DNA from: Nelumbo lutea
Taxonomy: Eukaryota > Streptophyta > Magnoliopsida > Proteales > Nelumbonaceae
Reading direction: 5' to 3'
DNA: 64,000 nucleotides
Assembly (NCBI GenBank): GCA_022828595.1
Contig: JAKGHH010000002.1
Location: 82,428,076 to 82,492,075 of the forward strand
Both the position numbers and the translations under genes were made by a program. Of this stretch, positions 10,598 to 21,095 are shown in pieces (position 1 is the stretch's first letter; the number at the start of each line of letters is the position of its first letter). Below the pieces are notes generated by a model that worked only from the letters and a program-made list of their open reading frames with translations, had not been told where the DNA came from and searched no databases.

Positions 10598-11235
10598 ATG
10601 GCTAATGGACAATTTGCCAAGCTCATTGATGACAACAAACTAAAAGGGCCTAATTATGTTGATTGGTACCGTAACCTTATGCTGGTACTGACTTCTGAAA
10701 AACTGGATAAAGTTGCCAAAAACCCCACCCTGGAGCGTCCGGGTGATCGGGCTTCTGAGGCCTACAGAAGGGACTACCTGGAGTGGGAGGAAAAGAACTC
10801 CCTAGCCCGTTGCTATATCATAGCTTCTCTGGACAATCCAATACAGAGGCAGTTCGATCATATCAAACTGGCCAAGGACATATTGGATAGCCTGAAAACT
10901 ATGTACGAAGAGTAGAATCGTTCTGCTCGGTAGAAGGTCTTGAAGTAGTTCATGACCGCTCAAATGACTAAGGGACAGCAAGTGCATGACCATTGTCTTC
11001 GGATGATGGGATACATAAACGAGCTGGAAGCCCTAGGGTCCGGGCTAGACCATGTCACCAAGGTAGACACTATTCTGAATTCCTTACCTTTGTCCTATAA
11101 TCGGTTTGTCATGAATTATAACATGAATAAGCTGAATGTCAGCTTACAAGAGTTCAACAATATGTTGCAACGAGTTGAGGAACTGGTTTGTAAGGATGAG
11201 CTCGTCGCCATGCTTATGGAAGCAGAGGTCTAAGA
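10598..11235 (+). pseudogene. Copia-B gag (broken)
   Basis: ATG at 10598 opens MANGQFAKLIDDNKLKGP, the N-terminus shared by all gag copies here. The copia-type GAG polypeptide follows ('WEEKNSLARCYIIASLDNPIQRQFD', 'GYINELEALGSGLD', 'NYNMNKLNVSLQEF'). Three glutamine codons are TAG stops between 10913 and 10950 ('EE*NRSAR*KVLK*FMT'). The basic region ends in a frameshift near 11230. It belongs to one gag-pol frame with the following pol. Confidence 0.85.
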
Positions 11236-13783
11236 AGAGGCCCCAGAAAAAGGGCAACAAATCCAAGAAACAGAAGAAGGACAAGGCATCCGATGCCTGT
11301 CACCATTGTCACTAGACCGGCCACTAGAAAAGGAACTGTCCTGCCTACCTGGAATCCAAATAGGTAATCCCGAATCCTGTGTCATAGAAACCAATTTGTT
11401 GGTTACTTCTGCATCCTGGTGTATTGACTCTGGGGCTTCAACTCATGCATGTAATACATTGCAGGGTTTTAGAATAAGCAGAAGACTGAGTGAGGGAGAG
11501 GTGACGCTCTTCTTGGGAATATCTGCAAGCGTTGTAGCTATGGCCATCGACAGTGAAGAATTGTTTTTAGAGAAGGATCACTTTTACTTAAAGATTGTCT
11601 TTATGTACAAAGTTTAAGAAGAAATTTGATTTCTACCTCAAAATTGTGTGCTGATGGATATACTATTTTTTTTAGTAATACGATTACTATTAAAAGAAAC
11701 AACAAATTCATTGCATGCGGGGAACTGGAGAACGGTCTCTATGTTCTGCATCTTTCTCTAGAATCCATCATAGCCGAAACTACATTGGTTAATGTTTCCA
11801 AGAGAACTCATGATATCATTAGTCCCATGTGCCTCTGGCATTACCGTCTTGGCCATATCGGTATTGACCGAATCACAAGGTTGCTAAAGGAAGGTCCTTT
11901 GGGTTTTTTAACTGTAGAAGATCTTCCCATCTGTGAGCCTTGCCTTCATGGTAAGATGACAAAACAGTCATTCGGTGGCATGCCTGAAAGATGTACAGGC
12001 GCGCTTGACCTTATACATAGTGATGTATGCGGGTCCCTGAATGTTAGGAGTTGTAACCAACACATAACATTCATCACCTTCACCGATGATTATTCGCGGT
12101 ATGGTTACGTGTACCTAATGAGACATAAGTCTGAATCCTTTGAAAAGTTCAAGGAGTTTAGACAAGAGGTTGAGAAATAGTTGGGGAGAGAAATTAAGAC
12201 CCTTCGATCCGATCGAGGTGGCGAGTATGTCTCTAACGAATTTAGGGACTACCTAAAGGTCAATGGGATAGTATCGCAGTTAGCTCCTCCTGCTACACCA
12301 CAACTTAACGCTATTTCAGAGAGGAGGAGTAGGACCATACTTGATATGGTCCGGTCACATCACGCACACTCGAAGTTACCCACATCCTTTTGGAGATACG
12401 CATTAGAGACTACGATTTATGTGCTGAATAGGGTTCCAACCAAATTGGTTATGAGCACTCCATATGAACTTTGGAGTGAAAAGAAACCAAGTGTCAGACA
12501 CTTGAAGATTTGGGGTTGTTTGGCACACGTTAAAGAATGAGCCTGGACAAATTGGAATCCCGAACCAGCCGTTGCCTATTTGTAGGCTACCCCAAAAGCT
12601 CTATGGGCTATGTATTCTATGACCCAGGAGAACAGAAGGTGTTCTGTAGTCGGAATGCCCATTTCTTGGAAGAGAATTACATCCTAAACAATCATTGTTA
12701 GGAAATTGTTTTTGATGAGGAGAGCTCAGGAGTAGTGGGAGATGTCCCACATGTTCCAGGTAGTGACCAACCTAGAAGATCTACTTGGGTATCCAGGCCA
12801 CCAGTCCGTTATGGTTATGACCAGGATAGTTATCGTGGAAGCCTTGACTAGTGAGGGGGATCCCGTGACTTACGCGGAAGCTATGTTGGACATAGACTCC
12901 CTTAAGTGGGAAGATGCCATGAGAGCTGAGATGGACTCAATGGAGACCAATGAAATCTGGGCTTTGGTAGATCCGCCCCCTGGGGTAAAAGCAATTGGTT
13001 GCAAATGGATCTATAAGAGGATGAAGGGCCCCGATGGCAGGGTTGAGACCTACAAAGCTCGTCTGGTGGCGAAAGGGTACACTTAGAAAGAGGGCATTGA
13101 TTATGAGGAAACCTTTTCGCCTGTGGCCATGCTTAAATCCATTAGGATCTAGTAGCTGTAGCAGCATACCATGACTATGAGATTTGGCAAATGGATTTAA
13201 GCAAGTTTTTAGGAGTTGGAACATCCAATTTGACTCTACTGTCAAAACGTTTGACTTTGAGCAGAATACGGATGAGCCTTGTGTTTACAGGAAGACCAGT
13301 GGGGATAAGGCTACGTTCTTGGTTCTGTATGTGGATGATATCCTACTCATTGGGAATGATGTGGGAATGTTGACCAAGGTCAAAGTATGTCTTTCACAAC
13401 AGTTCTCCATGAAAGATCTTGGAGAAGCATCTTATATACTGGGTCTTCGACTCTATCCTAATCTGCTTACATTGACAAATCGTCAAAATGTACAACATGG
13501 AAAACTCCAAGAAGGGAAACGTTTCGTTGCTGTGCGACAACAATGGGGCCATTGCTCAGGCCAAGGAGCCACGAGCCCAATCGAAGTCCAAGCACATCGA
13601 GAGGAAGTACTACGTACTGCAGGAGATTGTTGATAGAGGGGACGTCCTGATTTAGAAGGTAGCTTTAGTGGAGAATGTTGCAGACCCATTGACTAAGCCA
13701 CTCACATAGAAAGTGTTTGAGAAACACGTGGAAAGTATGGGACTCCGGCTTATTCCAGATTGGACCAAAGTGCAAGTGGGAGC
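11236..13783 (+). pseudogene. Copia-B pol: protease, integrase, RT, RNase H remnants
   Basis: The domain order protease, integrase, RT, RNase H is diagnostic of Ty1/copia. The protease site 'WCIDSGASTHAC' is near 11420-11455. The GAG-pre-integrase 'WHYRLGHIG' is near 11838. Integrase residues of the D,D,E triad remain in 'HSDVCG', 'TDDYSR' and 'AISERR'. RT keeps 'CKWIYKRMKGPDGR' and the YVDD active site at 13328-13339, but a deletion near 13196 removes the segment from the first catalytic aspartate to 'GLKQA'. A second deletion near 13525 removes most of RNase H. TAG stops replace glutamines at 12178, 13084, 13653 and 13707. The frame ends at the polypurine tract 'aagtgggagc' before the LTR. 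Confidence 0.88.
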
Positions 13784-15731
13784 TGTTAGACAATTTTGTA
13801 TGCCCTTAGCTCCAATCAGTTTGATGTACTTATGACATTTATTGTAAATGAATAAAGTACATATTTGATTAATGTTCCTATGGTGTGTTTTTGTGTAATA
13901 CCCTTAAATCGGACACTTACGAGACTTGTGTTGGTTTAGAATGTTCACAACCAGTGGGTCAGTCTGGGGAGACCTATCCTGATAAGGTTGACACTGATGT
14001 GCCGCCAAGTCGGTTGGGGTGGCCTGTCTCTGCCACCAGGGTGAGACATGAGGTACATGCAGTGTAGGATTAATTGAATCTTTGAACTAGACCAGATTTC
14101 CAACATTGCCCTAGACCTTGGAGATTGATGGGAAAAATTGGAAAGTTACACTTGACCCCTAGACTCGATTATGATACTGCACTAGGTGTCAGATTGGGCT
14201 GTCTTTGATATGCCAATCAGTGAGATCCTTAGCGAGGTCAAAACCTGGGTATGTTGGGACAGTCTGAGGATTCATCTGAGTGGGTGATCATAGTGACAGG
14301 ATCAGCCCCTTTGTCGGCGGACAATGGTAATGATCGGGGATGCATTCTCTTTGATGGAAACCAAGACTGCCGGTAGCCGATTTCAATCATTGAGATTTGT
14401 TTTGCAAAATAAATTTTATATGAGATATACAAGTATAAATATTATGGTTTCTAATTGTTTGCAAAAGGTTTTAATTCCCGGGATCCATATGAGAGGAGAG
14501 TGCAGCACTGTTCCTTGCAGCTAAGGGAGAGGTCCTTTATTGTCGGGCAGTGTATGATCATTATGGGATGAAAGGTTAAGTGTAAGACCATTGACGGTAA
14601 TACCTGATGGGCTAATCTTGTATCTACCCACAGTCCTTGGGTGTTACAAGGTGGCTTGGACCAGGGACCACTTAGGGTAAGTGTTGGGCCCATAGAGCCC
14701 ATGTGATGAGTTTTAGGGGTGCACTGTCCATAACAGTGTATTCGGCTAGGCCTTTTAACAAAGGCTGGGCTGAACCCTTGTGGCTGATGTGTAGATCAAT
14801 GTCTGGGTACTATACCATACAAGAAAGCCCAACTGAGCAGCAATTTGGAAGGCTAAGTGAGCACTTAACCTTATTGGGCCTAAAGCCCATTTCGAATTGG
14901 GATGATTCAATCAGTTTAATAAGGGGTGAATTTTGGGATTAGATTAGTAGATAGGATTGGGTCTTAACCCTATCCACTCAGAGTCCAAAATGGAATGTGA
15001 TTCAGATTTGAAAACCTCCTAATAGGATTTGGAGGGAGCTGATCTAATCTACAGATAAGATAAGGGTTTACCCTTATCACTTAAAGGGAATTTTGATCCC
15101 AATATGATCTTGATCAACAACTCCTAATAGGATTAAGAGCAGGTCCCTTTAAGGTTATTAAAGAAGGAGGGGTTGGCACCCTTTTGATATACTACACTTC
15201 ATATCCTATCTTCAGAGCTGAAATTATAGAAGAGAGATTTCAGCTTTACTGCGCTAAATCTCTCTTGTCGCCTCCTTCCTGCTACCGCCATATCTACCAA
15301 TTCGATCTCCTGTTCTAAGTGGGAGTGATCAAGATCAGATCTTGATATCAGTTTCTTGTGAAGGGATTGATAGGAAGCTGTGCTCACATGCCATCCTGTT
15401 GATTCTTACAAAGGATTAGGTTTTGGGAAGAACACTGTTGATTCTGCTCCATCTTGCACTGAGCCATCTTTATGGTAGCAGTCTTTGGTTCTTCCTTGGG
15501 CGTGAACAACTCCATTGGGAGATACTATTTCTCCATATCAGGTATATCCCTCTCCTACTGCTTTTTGTTCAGATCTGATTCGGTTCTTGGTTCAAGATTG
15601 ATCATTAAAAAATATGATTTTTCTAAAATAGGGAATACGATTCCCAATAGGATGGAGAGAAATTTTTGAAATTCGCCCATTCCATTCCACAAGATTCGGG
15701 CGTCCATATGATGGATATTTCATCCCCTTCA
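13784..15731 (+). repeat. Copia-B 3' LTR, complete
   Basis: It runs from TGTTAGACAA at 13784 to CCCCTTCA at 15731 (1948 bases) and directly follows the polypurine tract, so it is the 3' LTR. The TATA box of other copies is degraded here (TATTAAAG near 15156). It ends at the first bases of TRG-2, so Copia-B and TRG-2 abut; the 5' target copy is lost. Confidence 0.88.
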
Positions 15732-16403
15732 CAGGGTAGTCTATTGTCTCTAACAATTTGAAGAATTTATATCTAATTACTTAATCTTTCTCTTCTTATC
15801 TTTACAGGGGCAAACTTGGGAGTATTTTTAATTTCTAAACGGTTTTGACAATATTCAAATAAGACCAATTTAACTCCTGTCACTTGCTACCAATTTCTAC
15901 AAGATTCAATATTTTTTTATCAGTTTCCTCAACTTTTTCTATTCGAGAATCTGTTTTAATGGAAAAAAAATTTTAAAATTTTCAATGAAATTTCAATTGT
16001 ACATATTTATAGGCTTAACTTCTCAAAATTTTCTTTAAATTTTCTCTCTTTCCTCACCCCAACTTAAATGCCTTTGCCTCCAATGGCATAACTAGTTCGA
16101 TGTAAAAGGGTCTTGGGCCAAAGGGAATAATCAAGGGGTTTTTTCCCAACGAGTTCAAGGTCTGCCAGCTGGTCTCAAATCAAGAAAAGAAACAAAAAAC
16201 TCTAATCCTAAAAACAACTATGTTGGGTTGCCTCCCAACCAGCGCTAATTTTAACATCGTCAGCCAGATGCCATTCATTCTTAAAAATGTTGGGTTGCTT
16301 CCCAACCAGCGCTATGTTTAACGTCTTCAGCCAGACACATTCACTCACTTATCTCATCTACACTCCCGGACTTGCTTTATTCTTTACAAAGATAGGGCTC
16401 AGA
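15732..16403 (-). other. TRG-2 tail after protease, with pol-end remnants
   Basis: This segment is non-coding apart from two minus-strand copies of an 'ALVGRQP / ALVGKQP' peptide (near 16220-16255 and 16288-16320), with the DNA motif TTGGGTTGCCTCCCAA on the plus strand. I recall that motif at the very end of pol in Athila-type elements, so it looks like a remnant left after RT, RNase H and integrase were deleted. A polypurine-like block (reverse of 'cctcaccccaacttaaatgcc') lies near 16055-16075. Confidence 0.6.
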
Positions 16404-17232
16404 TTAGGCTAACCAAGGGGTAGACATGGAATCTAAAAGTTCATCCACTATATCTACCTTGAACTTATCTTCCCATAGGTTTGGATACTTAGTGGCATTA
16501 AATACATTTAATTGAACTTTTTGCTCCCCAAATGAAATGTCCATTTCTCCCGATTTACAATTGATATTTGCATTGGCTGTTGCCAGAAAAGGACATCCTA
16601 AGATTATCGAGTTATGGTTTAGTTCCTCGGTTGGGGTCATGTCTTAGACCATAAAATCCACTAGCAAGTAACAATCCTCTACCCTGACAATGACATCCTC
16701 AATAACACTTGGAAGAGTCTTGATCAATGAGTTGTAGAATTACCGGGGTAGGTTTTAATTTGCCGATCCTGAACCTTTCATAAATAATAGAGGGGAGCAA
16801 ATTTACACTGGCCCCAAGATCTAATAGAGCCCGATCAAAAGTGATTCTAGAGATGACACATCTTATTAAAGGAGCACCAGTGTCTTTCATTTTCTTAGGG
16901 AGTTGATTTAGGATAACCGCACTAACATCTGCCAAGAGCATCACTTTTTGCGGGGTTGATCGTGGCTCCCTCTTTTGAGTGTACAACTCTTTCAAGAACT
17001 TGGCATAGGCCAGGACATGTTGGATCATGTTGAGTAGAGGGATGTTAATATGAACTTGCTTGAATAACTCTCTGATCTCCTCATTGCAAGTCTCTTTCAT
17101 CTTTCGCAATGGCCCGACTATGAGTATGGTTGGAAAGGGAATTATAGGTCGGTTCACTATAGGTTGTTCTAAATTTTCCTTTCTTTTTTCTTGCCCCCAA
17201 CTTATGGTCTTCTTGCTCATTCCGTTCTTCAC
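16404..17232 (-). pseudogene. TRG-2 aspartic protease region (broken)
   Basis: The minus-strand frame from 17232 contains 'HINIPLLNMIQ', 'AYAKFLKELYTQKRE' and the active site Asp-Leu-Gly-Ala-Ser (within 'ALLDLGASVNLLPS'). After a small deletion near 16720 and an in-frame TAA near 16642 (glutamine expected), the flap-end motif 'IILGCPFLATANANINC' follows at about 16550-16620. The arginine of the usual ILGRPFLAT is cysteine. The frame ends at 16404 without RT. Confidence 0.85.
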
Positions 17233-18271
17233 TTTCTTTTTCTCATACGCATCCTCTAAAATCCTCCCATTCCTTAAGATTGTAATAGCCTTGGCATTTT
17301 CAAATAGAGGGTTCTTAGGAGGTGGTTAGATCTGCTATGTAGGAAAACCCGGTGGCTGATTTGTAGGATTCACAACCAGTTGATTCGGTAGTTGTCCCAC
17401 TTTTCTATTTACATCGGTTTCAGCTAGCTGTCATATTTGGCTTTCAAATCTAGCTATGGACTGCTACTGAGTTAGAATTTTCCTGAATTTGCCATCAATT
17501 GAATTGGTTTGAGGAGGTTGTGGGTAAACCTTATAAGGTTGGACCGACTTGTTTCTAGGGTTCCACCGACTTCATAGAGCCCTACCCTATTAGAGGGTTC
17601 CACTGACCTTTCATAGGAATACAATGAGGCATTGTTGATGGAATTTTCACTCAATGTCTCAAAAAGAGTATATGCTTCATCTTCACTTTTGCTCATAAAT
17701 GCCCCCCATAGGATGCATCAACCATTTGCATGTATTGATCAGTTAGACCTTCATTGAAGGCTTGGACAATTTGCTATTGAGACATGGCATGGTGTGGGCA
17801 CTTTTTCATCAACTCTTTCATTCTCTCCCAAGACTCGTGAATTTGTTCACCCGATGTTTGGGTGAATCCAGTGATGACTCTTCTCATGGTATTGGTTCGT
17901 CGTATAGGGTAGAACTGTCTAAGGAATTCTTGTTGCATTTCTACCTAAGTTCTAATAGGTCTCGCTATAGTTCCCAACTAGTGCTTGGCCTTGTCTTTCA
18001 AGGAGAAGGGGAAAAGAGTTAATCTAAGGCCATCATCATTAAAGTTTTGGATCCTTACAGTGGAACAGATTTCCAGAAACTCGTCTATGTGTTTGTATGT
18101 ATACTCACTTGGGTTCCCATAGAAAGAAGGGAGCATCTGGATTGTGCTTGATTTAATTTGATACTACACGGCCTAGGTATTCGACAACTGTATACAGGAT
18201 GAAGGGTTATACTGGGTCAGAGTGAAATACTCTTTCAGCTTTCTGGACCATGCATCATTGATTGAGGCCAT
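17233..18271 (-). pseudogene. TRG-2 GAG (broken)
   Basis: On the minus strand a candidate start at 18271 opens MASINDAWSRKLKEYF. The gag core follows ('EFLEICSTVRIQNF', 'LFPFSLKDKA', 'EMQQEFLRQFYPIRR') and the 'MKELMKKCPHHAMSQ' block near 17780-17830. It is broken by several stops and frameshifts, including TAG after 'HHAMSQ'. I could not place an intact zinc knuckle. The divergence from TRG-1 GAG is large, so TRG-1 and TRG-2 are different families of the same lineage. Confidence 0.75.
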
Positions 18272-18679
18272 TTGGTTGCGTTGTTGGTGATGGAGTTATC
18301 TCTCTATCATTGGTATGGGTTCTACTGTTTCTCTCCTCAGAGATCTCCTTCACAACATATAACTCTGAAGTCCCTTTTTCTTCTCCTTTTTTCTTTATTA
18401 AAAATTTAAAATTTGAATTTTAATTTCAAATTTAGATTTTGAAATTTAAATTCTGAAATTTAAACTCAAATTTGAATTTAACTGGGGTGACTACACTTGA
18501 AATGCAATCCCATTTTCTCTTCTCTTCTCTTTTCTTCAATAGTTTGGTAACATTTCGGTACCCCACCTTTTGCTATTACGTCCTACAAAAATGAGATTAC
18601 AGATCACGTAATCAAACAAAAATAAAAAAATAATGAAACAGATTTGGAGAAAGCAAATAAAAAATTTTCTCCGTTGCTT
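18272..18679 (-). other. TRG-2 5' untranslated region
   Basis: This covers the stretch between PBS and gag. It includes a low-complexity block of alternating 'aaatttgaattt' units at about 18400-18480 and no coding signal. Confidence 0.6.
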
Positions 18680-18696
18680 CCTTGGCAACTGCGCCA
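18680..18696 (-). other. TRG-2 primer-binding site
   Basis: On the minus strand it reads TGGCGCAGTTGCCAAGG, a variant of the TRG-1 site, preceded by 'ccaagttttt'. It fixes the 3' end of the LTR at 18706. Confidence 0.8.
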
Positions 18697-18705
18697 AAAA
18701 CTTGG

Positions 18706-20000
18706 TGTTACCGGAAGCATGTCGTTAACCACTTTGGAACACCAGTTTAATAATTTATAAATTTTTTCTATCCTCACGTAACCTTAAACAATGTAGTACG
18801 TGGTGAGGAAGGGGTCGAACCCACAAGGAAGCAAGGGAAAAATTATTATTTTCTCATTCTAGACAATTAAAAAGAAAATGGACATGGGGATTGTAGAAAC
18901 TTAGAAAATAAAATTTATTAATGCTAAAATTAAATGTTCAGAATGAAACAAGGCAATAATCAAAATTCAGAAATAAAAGAACACTAAAATCAACAAAAGA
19001 AATAAATAAAAGTGATCCAAAATTCGGATCCAGTGGCGGTAGCTGTAGATTGGATGGACGATTTGCTGGAACCCAACCTGACAAGATCTGGGCATCCTTC
19101 CCTCTTTAGCGCTCGAACCCCTCGAGACACCTTAGCCTTGAATCAGCCGAATTTGGATTTGCAAAACACACAAACGAACGGAAATTAAATCTAAAAGATT
19201 GCTGAAATAAAAATAACATGAAAGAAAATAAAGAAAATAAAAGGATGATTGGTTAGATCTAGTGGTGGTAGCTGGTGATTGGCTGGACTACTTGCAGGAA
19301 CCCCTCCTGATAAGAGTTGGGCGTCCTTCCCTTCTACAACCCTTGAACTCCTCAAGAAACCTTAGCCTTGTGAACTAGGAGAATTGACCAACCCCTTCTC
19401 CAGGGCCCCTGGGGTCCTTGTGTTTAGAGAAGGGTGATCATAACTGGGATTAGAGAGAAAAAGGGGCGGTAATTGGGTTTTTGCAGAAATATGGGCACCC
19501 TAGTTTTGAGAATGGAGAGTTAGGATTGGTGTAAGGTGATCCTAAGGCTGAGAAGAGAAGGAGAGGGCACCTAATATTATGTATGGCTGAGATTTTGGCT
19601 CCTAAGATTGGATGGTGGAGATTTAGGCACCTCCGGCCGAAAGGTGGAGGTTAAAAGGAATGGAATGTGAGAATAGGGGAGGTGCCCTAGGGTTTGATGA
19701 GGATAGGGGAGTATGCTAATACAGTAAGAAGGGTGCCATTCTGGGTTTAGAAGATATGAGGTGCCATCCAGTGCTCAGTTTTTCACAGAAACACCCCCTC
19801 TCTCTGTTGGAATTCACACCAGCTTCCCAAAAACTACATTTCTACCATGAAACTTCCCTAGTTTTCTCAGGATTTGGACAAGGACCCTCAGAGGTCACAA
19901 TATTGAATTTAACTGAAAAAAGGGCACATTTTGACTATTCTAAGGCCTAGGTAACCCTAAAATGATACCTGTTAAGGCATCAAAATTTAGAGTTATCACA
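18706..20000 (-). repeat. TRG-2 LTR
   Basis: On the minus strand the LTR starts TGTGATAACTC at 20000 and ends GGTAACA at 18706 (1295 bases), with the TGT...ACA ends expected of an LTR. Only one copy is present. A PBS adjoins its 3' end and a possible polypurine stretch ('caagtcggg') its 5' end. It carries an internal tandem duplication at 19030-19381. Confidence 0.7.
19030..19381 (-). repeat. Tandem duplication inside TRG-2 LTR
   Basis: About 115 bases starting 'agtggcggtagctgtagattgg' (19030) recur from about 19261 as 'agtggtggtagctggtgattgg', both ending in 'ccttagccttg'. The period is about 235 bases. The copies differ at many sites, so the duplication is old. Confidence 0.7.
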
Positions 20001-21095
20001 CCCGACTTGATCGTTGCTAGTCCCTTAGCAATGCAGCCTTAAAATTACATCGAGTAAAAATATCATTCCCATTGCAAGATCATCCATGACAAAATTAACC
20101 AAGTATCCTGATTTCAGAATTCTCAAACTTTGTATAGATCAGTATTGGGTTTAAGGGGTAAAATCGTCATGCTTTGAACATTATAGAAATTTGGCTTAAA
20201 AATCTTATATACCCTTCCATTTGCAGACAGTCTCAATAAGATGAGATTGATTTTTAAAATCGGGCAGGTATTTTTCTTATCATTTCTCTACCCCTAAATT
20301 TGATATGCACACACATTTTTATTGCTACCTTTCACTGTTTGACGCAAATCTCGGCACTTGACATAGGTGAAGAGACCCGATTACTAAGTGTTAGGTAAGT
20401 GTCTCTGGCCTTCCCTTTTCCGTTTGATGCGAATCTCGACACTTAACTTAGGTGAAGAGACTTGATTACTAAGTCTAGGGTGTCCGTTGACCTTTTATTC
20501 TCTCTCTCTTTTTTTTTGAAACACTGTTCAGGGTAGTCTACTGTCTCTAAGAATTTAAAGAATTTCTGTCTAATTTCTCAATCTTTCTCTTCTTATCTTT
20601 ACAGGGGCAAACTTGGGAGTATTTTCAATTTCTAAATAGTTTTGACAATATTCAAATAAGACCAATTTAACTCCTGTCACTTGCTACCAATTTCTTCTAA
20701 ATTTAATATTCTTTTATCAGTTTCCTTAACTTTTTTTTGTTCAGGAATCTCTTTTAATGGAAAAAAGATTTTAAGATTTTCAGTGAAATTTTAATTCTAC
20801 ATATTTATAGGCTTAGTTTCTCAATTTGTTTTTTAAAATTTTCCCTCTTTCCTCCCCCCCAACTTAAATGCCATTGTCCACATTGGCATAACTAGATTGA
20901 TGCAAAAGGGTCTTAGGCCAAAGGGAACAATCAAGAGGGTTTTTCCCAAGGAGTTCAAGGTCTGCCGATTGGTCTCGAATCAAGAAAAAAAACAAAAAGC
21001 TCTAATCCTAAAAACAACTACATTGGGTTGCTTGCCAACCAACGCCAAAATTAATGTCGTCAGCCAGATGCCATTCATTATTAAAATTTCCTCTC
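20001..21095 (-). other. TRG-2 second 3' internal tail
   Basis: This stretch is non-coding. It holds a short tandem repeat of about 85 bases at 20335-20480 (each unit contains 'gtttgaYgcRaatctcg' and 'ggtgaagagac'), a polypurine-like block near 20855-20885, and a diverged copy (20527-21095) of the post-protease tail at 15732-16300. It is broken by the Copia-C LTR at 21096. Confidence 0.65.

Larger units (their letters stand above)
15732..21095 (-). mobile_element. TRG-2: Athila-like element, LTR flanked by internal sequence on both sides
   Basis: Read on the minus strand, the order is 3' internal tail (21095-20001), LTR (20000-18706), PBS (18696-18680), GAG (18271-about 17233), protease (17232-16404) and tail again (16403-15732). 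The tail at 20527-21095 is a diverged repeat of 15732-16300. There is no RT, RNase H or integrase. One LTR between two internal parts is what LTR-LTR unequal recombination in a tandem array leaves behind. Both outer ends are cut by copia LTRs. Confidence 0.75.
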
